From: Roseomonas sp. KE2513
GTDB lineage: Bacteria; Pseudomonadota; Alphaproteobacteria; Acetobacterales; Acetobacteraceae
Direction: 5' to 3'
Length of the DNA stretch: 64,000 nt
NCBI RefSeq assembly: GCF_016107305.1
Contig: NZ_RCVR01000007.1
Location: 164,542-228,541, forward strand
Shown: one piece after another, positions 46,535 through 54,929 of the stretch
Numbering within the stretch: position 1 is the stretch's first letter
Layout of the letters: every line of letters begins with the position of its first letter
Translations under genes and position numbers: made by a program
Notes under the pieces: model-generated
The model's input: the letters and a program-made list of their open reading frames with translations, nothing else
Told to the model about the DNA's origin: nothing
Database searches by the model: none

Positions 46535-47052
46535 CGATCCGCGGCTGAAAGCCTCAGCCCCCGAGAGTCCTACAAGCTGGGTGCCGCCTTCGTCTTGTGC
46601 GGGTTCACGCCCTGGCTGGCCTCGGCTGGCTGGGGCCGGGCACGGCGGCGGCTGATCCGCTCCTGCTCCGCGCGTTCCAGAGTAACGGTGTGCAGCCATG
46701 GCCGCTCTTCGGTCCTGGGTGTCCTGCGATGTGCCATGTCGCCTGTCGTCTTGTAGATGAACCGAGATGGCTCAACGCTATACTTCAAGTATGGAACGGT
46801 TTCAGGTTGAATGCATATCGGGTCAGAAGAATCCGCCTTCAGAACTTAAAATAGAACTGAATCTGCAATATTATATCACGTTCCTGACATACTTCTGATT
46901 GGCCGTGGAAAGAGGGTTTTGGTGCTGGGGGTAAGAGTTACTGTCCCGCCGCGCCGAGATGTTGATCAAAATGATCAGCAAAACGCCGCTGAAAAACGGA
47001 ATGTTCTACGATGCTGCCGTAGTTCATCCAAAATCTCGGGCGGGAGAATTTG
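46535..47052. other. AT-richer intergenic region upstream of the repeat protein
   Basis: 518 bp with clearly lower GC content than the surroundings, especially 46760-46900. It contains a perfect 13-bp palindrome ATACTTCAAGTAT (46780-46792) and a doubled TGATCA (TGATCAAAATGATCA, about 46970). No coding sequence is convincing. The composition suggests regulatory DNA or a remnant of transferred DNA. Confidence 0.5.
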
Positions 47053-49992
47053 GTGTTGGACCGGAAAGATTTCGAGGATCCCACCGCGCTGAACGCGGAC
47101 GGCGACCTTGCGGAACTCGATGAGCCCTTCCTTGAGGAAGACGTCGAGGCGGATGGCGGCGCAAAGAACGCCGAGGGCAAGCGCAAGCGGAAGAAGGCGC
47201 CGGGTTCGACGCGGCCGCGAACGAACTCGATTGAGGGAGCCCTGGCGGGGATCGGTGGCTCGGACCATCCGCGCTCGGCTGCGGCATCCGATCATGTGGA
47301 GCAGGGCGCGCGGCAGGGATGGCTCGCCCAAGGTTCAGGGCTCGGCGCGGTCACGCTTCTCGCGCCCCTGCTGGCGGGCGCGGAGCATGCCTGGGCAAAC
47401 CCGGTACTGGCGGGTGAAGGGGACGGTGCCAATTCGTTGCTGCACCATGCCTGGTCGGGCAGCCTCACGACCGTCCACGTCTTCGGGAGTGGTGGGGTGC
47501 CCACGCGGGCCCTCGACGCCGCGCCCGCAGGGCCGTCGATTGCCTCCTCGGATCCCTTCGGCGCGCCGGCCGCGCTGCACGCCTCCCAACCGCTGGCCGA
47601 GTTGGGAACTACCGGGCATCTCGCTCTCGGCTTTCCGGAACTCTGGGTAGCCCCGCCCGTGCAGCCCGCCCAGGCGGCCGCGACTGGCAGCGCCGCCGCG
47701 CCGGCCCCGCCCGCGGTTCAGCCCGACCGCCAGGACGCCCCGCCTGAACCGGGTGCAAGCCGAGCAACGGTAGCGGGCGAAGTTGAACGGACGGACGCGC
47801 GCCCTGCCGGCAGGGAGGCTGCGCCCGCGCCGGTCCCCGCTGTGGCGCAGCCGGCCCCCGCGCCGGCAAGCGACAGCGGCAATTCCCCCGGCAAGGGCTT
47901 TGCCTTCCAGGCCCTGGCACCGTCGCTGGAGGGCGCGACGATCTCATACCCGGTTCAGGCAGCAGCATCCCCGCTGAACAAGGCCGTTTCCGACTGGGCT
48001 TCGGCCCCCCTGTCCTCGCGCCCCGCCGTGGTGGAGGTACAGGAGCGGGCTCGGGCGGATCAGGGCGCGACCGAGAGCGGCCCATTGAAGGCCGCTGCGC
48101 AGTCGGGGTCGGTTACGGACCGGGGCGAGGGGCAGGAAGCAGCCCATCGGGCAGTGAACGACCGGGGGCGGGAGGATGCCTCGCCGGCCGACAAGACTTC
48201 CTCGGACGCCCGGTCGGAAACCTCCTCGCCCAAGTCCTCGAATGCGTCGGCAGAGGTCGAGCAGGGGAACCGGGCGAACGAGAATCAGGCTTCGAACGCG
48301 GTCGACGGCCACGTTGCCTCCAAGGTCGGACAGGCGGCGACGGCGCCAGTGGCTTCGTCCGTTGTTGGTCACGGCACGGCTGCCGACCCGGTCACGAAGG
48401 CGCCCGCCGGTAGCGCACCTTCGGCGGTGACGACGCCCGCGGCAGCGGTGCTGGATGCCCTGCCCAAGGCCAATCCGGATGCGGCTGCCAATCCTGTGAC
48501 GAAGGCGCCGGCTTCGACGGTCCTGCCCCCCGCGGCGGCAGTGCTGGATACCCTGCCCGCGGCCGGCCACGGCGCGGCCGCGAGCCCCACCGCGGAGGCG
48601 GCTGCGGGTCACCCGGTCGCTACCGTTCCGGCGCCCGCAGCAGCGGTGTTGGGCGCCTTGCCCGTCGCCGGCCACGGAGCCGCGCAGGCGGGCCCGGCCG
48701 TAAAACCCGCCCCCAACTCCTCGCCTGCGGCAGCGGCACCGGATGCCGTGGCCGTGGTGGGCCACGGCCCGGGGCAGGCCGATCAGGCCCCGGTGGTGGG
48801 TCACAGCCCGTCCTCTACTGCCCTACCGCCCGCGTCGAGCACGCTGCCCTTGGCGGGAATTGGTTCTGCGCACGCGACTCCAGTGGTGCCCGCAACCGGC
48901 AACACGGCCTCGTCCGCCATCCCGCAGCCCTCGGCACCGTTGTCGGACGCGCTCCCTGTTGCCGCCCACGGTCACACAGAGGGCGCGGCGGCTGTCGGTA
49001 ACCCCGCATCCGTCGTTCCTGCGCCGGCGGCGCCACTGGTCGACGCTGTGCTCGCGGTTGCCCATGGCCCCGCCGAGGGGAAGGCGGCTGCCGGCAATCC
49101 GCCATCGATTGTTCTTCCGCCGGTGGCGCCACTGCTCGACGCTGTGGCCGCGGTTGCCCACGGCTCCGCCGAGGGGAAGGCGGTTGCCGGCAACCCGGTA
49201 TCCATCGTTCCTACGCCGGCGGCACCACTGCTCGACGCTGTGTCCACGGTCGCCCACGGCTCCACAGAGGGGAAGGCGGCTGCCGACAACCCGGCATCCG
49301 TCGTTCCTCCGCCGGCAGCGCCGTTGCCCCATGCTCTCCCCGTAGTCTCCCAGGGTCTCGCCGGGGGCACGATGCCTGCGGGCAACACGGCATCGGTCGT
49401 TCCTCCGCCGGTGGCGCCGCTACCCGACGCTCTGCCCACGGCTGCTCATGGTCTGGCGCCGGTGGATCAGGCCGGGACGGGGAAGGCCTCCTCCCCGCCC
49501 GTCCTCCAGCCGCCGACGCCGGCGCCGATACAGGACGCGCTCTCCGCCGATCACGGTTCGCCGCAGGTGAGCGGGCCTGCGAAGGCGGTGATGGGCGGGT
49601 CCGCGCCGGCGGTCCTTCCGGTGGTGGATGCGCTACCCTCCGCCGGTCATGGCCCGGCCCATGCCGGTCCGATAGCGAAGGCGGCCGATCCCGGGCTTTT
49701 CGTCTCCATCCTCGACCCCGGCTTGATGATCTCATCCGCCCAGCCCGGGCGGAGCGCGGCTGGGCGCGCCGCCGACATGGAAGGCCCTGCCGCTCAACAC
49801 TCCGTTGCGGAAACCGTCCCGGATCATCCGGGGGCGTCCTACCCGCTCCAGGCCGGGAAGGGCGTTGAGGTCCCGCTCGTGCTCCCCGTAGGCGATTCCG
49901 CGCCGGCGCATAACGTGCTCGCCTCCGCGCCACTCCTGCACGAAGGAACGCACGGCCTGTCCCAGCCACCGGCCCATGACTGGCATCTGTAG
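47053..49992 (+). CDS. Large Ala/Pro-rich protein with 32-residue tandem repeats, unknown function
   Basis: A 979-residue protein of no recognised family. The N-terminus is acidic, without a signal peptide (about residues 1-35: DFEDPTALNADGDLAELDEP), followed by a basic KRKRKK patch and a short hydrophobic stretch (GLGAVTLLAPLLAG, about 96-110). Residues 200-430 are low-complexity, polar to Ala/Pro-rich. From about 435 to 875 come 13-14 repeats built on the pattern P-x-(A/V)AP-L-x-(D/H)A-(V/L)-x-x-(V/A)-A-H-G. The C-terminus (about 880-979) is less repetitive and ends HDWHL. The start GTG 47053 has GGGAG six bases upstream. There are no cysteines for anchoring. Roles as a surface, matrix or scaffold protein are only inference. 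Confidence 0.7.
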   Translation: MLDRKDFEDPTALNADGDLAELDEPFLEEDVEADGGAKNAEGKRKRKKAPGSTRPRTNSIEGALAGIGGSDHPRSAAASDHVEQGARQGWLAQGSGLGAVTLLAPLLAGAEHAWANPVLAGEGDGANSLLHHAWSGSLTTVHVFGSGGVPTRALDAAPAGPSIASSDPFGAPAALHASQPLAELGTTGHLALGFPELWVAPPVQPAQAAATGSAAAPAPPAVQPDRQDAPPEPGASRATVAGEVERTDARPAGREAAPAPVPAVAQPAPAPASDSGNSPGKGFAFQALAPSLEGATISYPVQAAASPLNKAVSDWASAPLSSRPAVVEVQERARADQGATESGPLKAAAQSGSVTDRGEGQEAAHRAVNDRGREDASPADKTSSDARSETSSPKSSNASAEVEQGNRANENQASNAVDGHVASKVGQAATAPVASSVVGHGTAADPVTKAPAGSAPSAVTTPAAAVLDALPKANPDAAANPVTKAPASTVLPPAAAVLDTLPAAGHGAAASPTAEAAAGHPVATVPAPAAAVLGALPVAGHGAAQAGPAVKPAPNSSPAAAAPDAVAVVGHGPGQADQAPVVGHSPSSTALPPASSTLPLAGIGSAHATPVVPATGNTASSAIPQPSAPLSDALPVAAHGHTEGAAAVGNPASVVPAPAAPLVDAVLAVAHGPAEGKAAAGNPPSIVLPPVAPLLDAVAAVAHGSAEGKAVAGNPVSIVPTPAAPLLDAVSTVAHGSTEGKAAADNPASVVPPPAAPLPHALPVVSQGLAGGTMPAGNTASVVPPPVAPLPDALPTAAHGLAPVDQAGTGKASSPPVLQPPTPAPIQDALSADHGSPQVSGPAKAVMGGSAPAVLPVVDALPSAGHGPAHAGPIAKAADPGLFVSILDPGLMISSAQPGRSAAGRAADMEGPAAQHSVAETVPDHPGASYPLQAGKGVEVPLVLPVGDSAPAHNVLASAPLLHEGTHGLSQPPAHDWHL
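48898..49476 (+). repeat. Tandem coding repeat, 96-bp period
   Basis: Equivalent GGC/GGT/GAC codons lie at 48898, 48997, 49093, 49189, 49285 and 49381. The spacing is 99 bp once and then exactly 96 bp four times (33 then 32 residues). The repeats stay in frame inside the 47053-49992 gene and share blocks such as GTCGTTCCT and GAGGGGAAGGCGG, with third-position variation. More degenerate units extend on both sides (about 48360-49680). The regular core suggests recent duplication. Confidence 0.85.
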
Positions 49993-50159
49993 AGGGGGAG
50001 CCGCATCCGGTTCCTCCTGCTGACCACTTGCCTGAGGCGACGTAAGGGGCGAGTGACCACCCTGGTCGGGGCTGGCGGCGGTGATGGGGCAAAGGGTCCG
50101 GCATGCAGCGGCGTGCCTCCCCCGCTTCCACCAGGGCGCGCGAACTGGCACATGTCTTG

Positions 50160-50175
50160 CTGAAAGCGCTTTCAG
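50160..50175. promoter_or_regulatory. Perfect 16-bp LacI-type operator
   Basis: CTGAAAGCGCTTTCAG is a perfect even palindrome with the central CG typical of LacI/GalR-family sites. It lies 43 bp upstream of the binding-protein start, in the promoter region of an operon that itself encodes a LacI-family regulator (53892-54929). Repression and autoregulation from this site are the natural reading. Confidence 0.8.
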
Positions 50176-50218
50176 ATCGCGCCTACCCGCCCTGATGGCC
50201 CCATCAATCGGAGCACCC

Positions 50219-51313
50219 ATGGACCGTCGCTCACTTTGCCTGTCCGGCCTCTCGCTGGCGGGCCTGTCGCTCGCGACGGCTCGCCCGGCACCCGCGATGA
50301 ACAGGCCGCTTCAGAAGGTCCGCATCGCCGTCAGCACCACTGTGCTGAATGTCGGCTATCCGATGCTGACCCTGCCGCTGACCCTCGGCTACTGGCGGGA
50401 GGAGGGCTACGACGTCGAGCTGATGCCGGTGGGGGCCTCGCTCCAGTCCATCCAGCAGATGGTCGGCGGCAATGCCGAGTTCGGCGAGGTCAACGCCAGC
50501 GTCATCGTTCAGGCGAATTCCAAGAACGACCTTCCCGTGCGCATCGCCATGGGCAACGGCGTCATCGACTGGTCCGTGGCGGTGAACGCGGACGGGCCGA
50601 TCCAGTCGGCGAAGGACCTGAAGGGCAAGACGATCGGCGTCTTCAGCCTCGCCACGGGCGGCATCGCCTATTTCAACAGCTTCCTGCGCAGCAATGGCCT
50701 GGACCCCGCCAAGGACGTGGAGATGATTCCCCTTGGCCTCGGCGCCCCGCCGATCGAGGCGATGCGCTCCGGCCGGGTGCAGGGCCTGCTCTACTGGGCG
50801 GCCGCCGTCGCTTCATTCGAGAATGCCGGGCTGAAGCTGCGCAAGCTGATCGGCGAGGACTGGCGCGGGTACCCGGACTACACGCTGGCCGTGATGCAGA
50901 GCACGGTGGATAGGAACCCGGACATGGTCACGGGCATCGCCCGCGGCATGGCCAAGGCCACCGTCTACGCGCTGGCCAACCCGGATTGCGCGCGGCAGCT
51001 CCACTGGGACCGCTACCCCGCCACCAAGCCAACCGGCGCCGACCCGGCGACGCTCGTGCGCTGGGACCTCAACACCCAGCAGGCCCAGCTCGACAGCATG
51101 AAGGACGCCTTCACGCTCAATGGCGGCAAGCTCTGGGGCAATGCGGACCCGGCCGTCTATGACCGCCTGGTGCGCTTCATGGTGGAGAACAAGCAGATCG
51201 ATAAGCCCGTCAGCGCGGGGTCCCTGATGGTGCGGATCCCCGACTATTTCGAGAAGATCAACCGCTTCGATGTCGCCGCCGTGCAGGCTGCTGCCGCGGC
51301 GTGCAAGTCCTGA
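50219..51313 (+). CDS. ABC transporter substrate-binding protein (NMT1/SsuA-like)
   Basis: A 364-residue periplasmic binding protein with a signal peptide starting MDRRSLCLSGLSLAGLSLA (a possible Tat signal lacking strict consensus). The mature domain has VRIAVSTTVLNVGYPMLTLPLTLGYW, FGEVNASVIVQAN and the LKGKTIGVFS motif of the NMT1/THI5-like fold, used for pyrimidines, sulfonates, taurine and similar compounds. ATG 50219 is chosen for the signal peptide; the frame upstream is spurious. It is the first gene of a six-gene operon behind a LacI-type operator, and its stop overlaps the ATPase start (TGATG). Confidence 0.9.
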   Translation: MDRRSLCLSGLSLAGLSLATARPAPAMNRPLQKVRIAVSTTVLNVGYPMLTLPLTLGYWREEGYDVELMPVGASLQSIQQMVGGNAEFGEVNASVIVQANSKNDLPVRIAMGNGVIDWSVAVNADGPIQSAKDLKGKTIGVFSLATGGIAYFNSFLRSNGLDPAKDVEMIPLGLGAPPIEAMRSGRVQGLLYWAAAVASFENAGLKLRKLIGEDWRGYPDYTLAVMQSTVDRNPDMVTGIARGMAKATVYALANPDCARQLHWDRYPATKPTGADPATLVRWDLNTQQAQLDSMKDAFTLNGGKLWGNADPAVYDRLVRFMVENKQIDKPVSAGSLMVRIPDYFEKINRFDVAAVQAAAAACKS

Positions 51314-52095
51314 TGGCGGAGGGCGCTTTCCTTCGCATCAGTCAGGTTGCCAAGACCTACGCCGCCAAGGACGGCAGCAGCGTCCAGGCCCTGACCGCGA
51401 TCGACCTCGACATCCGCGAGGGCGAGTTCGTCACGGTCGTCGGGCCCAGCGGCTGCGGCAAGAGCACGCTGCTGAAGATCCTCGCGGGGCTGCTGCCGCG
51501 CTCCGCGGGGGAGGTGACGATCCAGGGCCGGCCGCTCGCCGGGCCGAACCCCGCGCTCGGCGTAGTCTTCCAGGCCCCGGTGCTGCTGCCCTGGCTCACG
51601 ATCCTGGAGAACGTGATGCTGCCGGCCAAGGTCCAGAAGCTCGATCCTGCCCTCGCTCGCACGCGGGCGCGGGAACTCCTGGCGATGGCGGAGCTGGACG
51701 GCTTCGAGAACCGCTATCCCTCCGAGCTCTCCGGCGGGATGCAGCAGCGCGCGGGCATCTGTCGGGCGCTTGTGCACGACCCGTCCATCCTGCTCATGGA
51801 CGAACCATTCGGGGCGCTGGACGCGATGACGCGCGAGACCATGAACGAGGAATTGCAGCGCATCTGGAGCGAGAAGCGAAAGACCGTGCTGCTCGTCACC
51901 CACAGCATCCCCGAGGCGATCTACCTGGCCGACCGCATCGTCGTCATGGCGCCGCGCCCCGGCCATATCGTGGAGGTGGTGGAGGTGGACCTGCCGCGCC
52001 CGCGCACGCTGGACATGCAGAACACACCGGAATTCGGCCGCTACGTGCGCCGCCTGCGCGAGCACTTCCGCGCCGGCGGGATGGTCGCGGCATGA
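51313..52095 (+). CDS. ABC transporter ATP-binding protein (SsuB/TauB/ThiZ type)
   Basis: A 260-residue cytoplasmic ATPase: Walker A GPSGCGKST, Q-loop FQAPVLLPW, signature LSGGMQQRAGICRAL, Walker B LLMDEPFGALDA, H-loop VTHS. ATG 51313 overlaps the preceding stop; a GTG at 51301 is less likely. It drives import by the adjacent permease, whose start overlaps its stop (ATGA). Confidence 0.95.
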   Translation: MAEGAFLRISQVAKTYAAKDGSSVQALTAIDLDIREGEFVTVVGPSGCGKSTLLKILAGLLPRSAGEVTIQGRPLAGPNPALGVVFQAPVLLPWLTILENVMLPAKVQKLDPALARTRARELLAMAELDGFENRYPSELSGGMQQRAGICRALVHDPSILLMDEPFGALDAMTRETMNEELQRIWSEKRKTVLLVTHSIPEAIYLADRIVVMAPRPGHIVEVVEVDLPRPRTLDMQNTPEFGRYVRRLREHFRAGGMVAA

Positions 52096-52883
52096 TGCGC
52101 GGGCGATCCCTAACCGCCGGGCCGGTGCTGCCGGTGCTGATGGCCGTGCTCGTCTTCGGCGGGTGGGAAGCGGCGGTGCACCTGCTTTCCATCTCCAAGA
52201 TCGTCCTCCCGCCCCCCTCGGCCATCGTGCTGGCGCTGTGGGAGGCCGTGGGCTCCGCCGAGTTCCACTGGCATCTGCTGATCACGCTCTGGGAGATCGT
52301 CGCCGGCTTCGCCCTCGGCTCCCTAGGCGGGCTTGCCTTGGGCTTCATCGTCGCGCTCTCGCCCTTGGCCGAGCGCCTCGTCTATCCCTACATCGTAGCC
52401 TTCCAGACGCTGCCAAAGGTGGCGGTGGCGCCCATCATCGTCATCTGGTTCGGCTACGGCCTCAGCTCCAAGATCATCATCACCGCAACCATCGCCTTCT
52501 TCCCGCTGCTGGCGAACACGATCATGGGGCTGCGCGCGGCGCCTGCGGACCAGATCGAAATGCTCGTCTCCTGCACGGCCACGCGCTGGCAGGTGTTCCG
52601 GATGGTGCGGATGATGGCGGCGCTGCCTTACATCTTCGTAGGGCTGGATGTCGCCATCGTGCTCTCGGTCATCGGCGCCATCGTCGGTGAGTTCGTTGGT
52701 GCGAAGGCCGGCCTTGGCTTCCTGCTGATGCAGAAGAACTTCAACTTCGACATGGCCGGCACCTTCGCCATCCTTGTCGTGCTCTCGCTGATCGGTGTCG
52801 TGCTGCACGCCATCGTCCAGGCGGTGCAGCGCCGCGTCATCTTCTGGATGGACACGGCCGGCGACCGGCCCGTCTCCCTTTGA
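52092..52883 (+). CDS. ABC transporter permease (SsuC/TauC/ThiX type)
   Basis: A 263-residue inner-membrane permease with about six transmembrane helices and the coupling-loop EAA-like region (PADQIEMLVSCTATRWQVFRMVRMMAALPYIF). The NMT1-associated family fits the binding protein and ATPase upstream. ATG 52092 overlaps the ATPase stop. It completes the importer. Confidence 0.94.
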   Translation: MMRGRSLTAGPVLPVLMAVLVFGGWEAAVHLLSISKIVLPPPSAIVLALWEAVGSAEFHWHLLITLWEIVAGFALGSLGGLALGFIVALSPLAERLVYPYIVAFQTLPKVAVAPIIVIWFGYGLSSKIIITATIAFFPLLANTIMGLRAAPADQIEMLVSCTATRWQVFRMVRMMAALPYIFVGLDVAIVLSVIGAIVGEFVGAKAGLGFLLMQKNFNFDMAGTFAILVVLSLIGVVLHAIVQAVQRRVIFWMDTAGDRPVSL

Positions 52884-52909
52884 TCCCCGCCTCCGTCAGA
52901 GAAACCGCC

Positions 52910-53887
52910 ATGTCCAACGCCCCCCGTGCCGCCACCGCCGAGGAGGTCCCCGTCCTCGACCTCACCGCCCTGAACGAGGGCGGTGACCTCGGCCCGCTCG
53001 CGGCCCAGCTGCGCCAGGCCTGCGTGTCCACCGGCTTCTTCTACGTGCGAAACCACGGCATCCCGCAGGACGTGTTCGACGGCGTGTTCGATGCCACCAA
53101 GCGCTACTTCGACCTGCCGGCGGAGCAGCGGCTTGGGCACCGCATGGACGATCGCTTCCGCCGCGGCTTCATGCCGCAGGGCATCAACCAGCATCCCGGC
53201 TTCGCGCCCGACCTGAAGGAGAGCTACGAGATCGGCGTGGACCTGCCGCTCGACCACCCCTCCGTCGCGGCCGGGCTGCCGCTGCATGGTCCTAACCGTT
53301 GGCCCGCCGAGTGCCCCTGGCTGAAGGAAGCTTCCGAGGCCTATTTTGAAGCCGCGAAGGCGCTCGGCCTCCGTCTCACCCGCGTCTTCGCCGTCAGCCT
53401 CGGCATGCCGCCCGAGCACTTCCTGCAGTGGTGCACGAATCCTGTCGTGCAGATGCGCCTCTTCCACTACCCGCCGCAGCCGCCGGTGACGGACGAGAAC
53501 GCCTTCGGCGTCGCGCCGCACTCCGACTACGGCATGATCACTCTTCTCTCCCAGGATCCGATCGGCGGGCTGGAGCTGCAGAAGCGTGACGGCGAATGGG
53601 TCAGCGCGCCCTTCATCCCCGGCACGCTGGTCGTCAACCTCGGCGACCTGTTCCAGCGCTGGACGAACGACCTCTACCGCTCGAACCTACACCGCGTGGT
53701 GAACCGGACGGGGAAGGAGCGCTTCTCGATCCCGATGTTCTTCAACCTCGACTACGACGCGCCGGTCGCCTGCCTGCCCACCTGTCAGTCGCCCGAGAAC
53801 CCGCCGAAATACGAGCCGATCAGCTCCGGCGACTACCTGCTCAGCCGTTTCCGCACGGTGCAGAAGTACCGCGACGCCGCGGCCTGA
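52910..53887 (+). CDS. Isopenicillin-N-synthase-like Fe(II)/2-oxoglutarate dioxygenase
   Basis: A 325-residue non-heme iron oxygenase. The N-terminal DIOX_N part has CVSTGFFYVRNHGI. The catalytic barrel has the HxD ligands in APHSDYGMITLL, the distal His in NLHRVVN and the 2-oxoglutarate Arg in RFSIPMFFN. Family members hydroxylate or demethylate small molecules, including nucleobases (thymine 7-hydroxylase is of this type). ATG 52910 gives the normal start. It sits between the importer and the LacI/deaminase genes, so its substrate is probably the imported compound. Confidence 0.88.
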   Translation: MSNAPRAATAEEVPVLDLTALNEGGDLGPLAAQLRQACVSTGFFYVRNHGIPQDVFDGVFDATKRYFDLPAEQRLGHRMDDRFRRGFMPQGINQHPGFAPDLKESYEIGVDLPLDHPSVAAGLPLHGPNRWPAECPWLKEASEAYFEAAKALGLRLTRVFAVSLGMPPEHFLQWCTNPVVQMRLFHYPPQPPVTDENAFGVAPHSDYGMITLLSQDPIGGLELQKRDGEWVSAPFIPGTLVVNLGDLFQRWTNDLYRSNLHRVVNRTGKERFSIPMFFNLDYDAPVACLPTCQSPENPPKYEPISSGDYLLSRFRTVQKYRDAAA

Positions 53888-53891
53888 CGGG

Positions 53892-54929
53892 GTGTCCGCG
53901 CCCACGAAGATCACGGTGCGGGAGGTCGCTTCCGCCGCCGGGGTCTCGATCGCCACCGTCTCCCGCGTGCTGAACCAGCCGGCGCTGGTCCAGCAGAGCA
54001 AGCGGGAAGCGGTGGAGAGGGCGATGGTGGCACTGGACTACATCCCCAATCGCCAGGCGCGCTCGCTGATGTCGCAGCGAACGGGGAGCATCGGCCTGCT
54101 GGTGCCGACCATCGCCAACCCGCTCTTCGCCCCCGTCATCGCAGCGATCGAGCGGGTGCTGGACGCGGCCGGCTACGCCCTGCTCATCCACTGCACGCAG
54201 CGCGACCCGGCGCGCCAGCAAAAGCAGGTGCGCCATCTGGTGGAGCGCGGGGTGGACGGGCTCATCCTCACTGGCACGAGCATCGCGCCGGACCTCGCGG
54301 CGCTGCTGGATCGTACGAGTACGCCGGCGGTGGTCCAGGATGCCCTGCTGCTGCCGCCCGGCGCCCCGGCCGTCGCCTTCGACAATGCGGCCGCCATGGC
54401 GGTCGCGGTGCGCCACGTGCATGGCCAGGGTCACCGCGCGATCGCCCTCTTCTCCGGCCCGCTGCACAACACCCCGGCCGTCGCGGAGCGCTTTGCCGGC
54501 GCGGAGCGGGAACTCCGCGCACTTGGCCTCCATCTGCCGGCAGCCTGGCGCGTGCTGGCCGAGGATTACGACAACACCGCCGTGCGCGACGGCGCCGCCC
54601 GGCTGCTCTCCTGCGCGGAGCGCCCGACCGCGGTGGCCTGCACCGGCGATATTCTCGCCCTTGGCCTTGTCGCCGAGGGGCACCGCCGCGGCCTCCGCGT
54701 TCCGCAGGATTTCTCGGTGATCGGCTGCGGCGACACCGACCTCGGCCGCTACGTGGAGCCGCCCCTGACCACCGTGCGCATGCCCTGGGAGCGGATGGGC
54801 GAGGCCGCGGTGGAAGGCCTGCTCGCCCTCATTGAGGGGCGCCCGACCGCACCGCTCACCGTCCTGCCGCACGAGCTGATCGAGCGGCACTCCGTCCAAC
54901 CGCCGACCCCCTTCGCGAGAGTTCCCTGA
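53892..54929 (+). CDS. LacI-family transcriptional regulator
   Basis: A 345-residue LacI/GalR regulator. The helix-turn-helix is at residues 8-27 (TVREVASAAGVSIATVSRVL), the hinge helix is in IPNRQARSLM, and a periplasmic-binding-protein-like effector domain follows (SIGLLVPTIANPLFAPVIAA). GTG 53892, four bases after the dioxygenase stop. It probably binds the palindrome at 50160-50175 and releases it when the transported or processed compound is present. The effector is unknown. Confidence 0.93.
   Translation: MSAPTKITVREVASAAGVSIATVSRVLNQPALVQQSKREAVERAMVALDYIPNRQARSLMSQRTGSIGLLVPTIANPLFAPVIAAIERVLDAAGYALLIHCTQRDPARQQKQVRHLVERGVDGLILTGTSIAPDLAALLDRTSTPAVVQDALLLPPGAPAVAFDNAAAMAVAVRHVHGQGHRAIALFSGPLHNTPAVAERFAGAERELRALGLHLPAAWRVLAEDYDNTAVRDGAARLLSCAERPTAVACTGDILALGLVAEGHRRGLRVPQDFSVIGCGDTDLGRYVEPPLTTVRMPWERMGEAAVEGLLALIEGRPTAPLTVLPHELIERHSVQPPTPFARVP

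Noticed and set aside
46597..46854. 85-codon plus-strand open frame between the TetR and repeat-protein genes
   Set aside because: No Shine-Dalgarno sequence, composition shifts midway through the AT-rich island, and no family pattern.
48898..49476. Regular 96-bp repeats that could be mistaken for a CRISPR-like array
   Set aside because: The repeats are in frame within a long open reading frame, vary at third codon positions, have no unique spacers and no cas genes nearby.
51270..52883. Open frame joining part of the ABC ATPase region to the permease
   Set aside because: Its first 270 codons are a wrong-frame reading of the ATPase gene. The permease starts at 52092 with an ATGA overlap.
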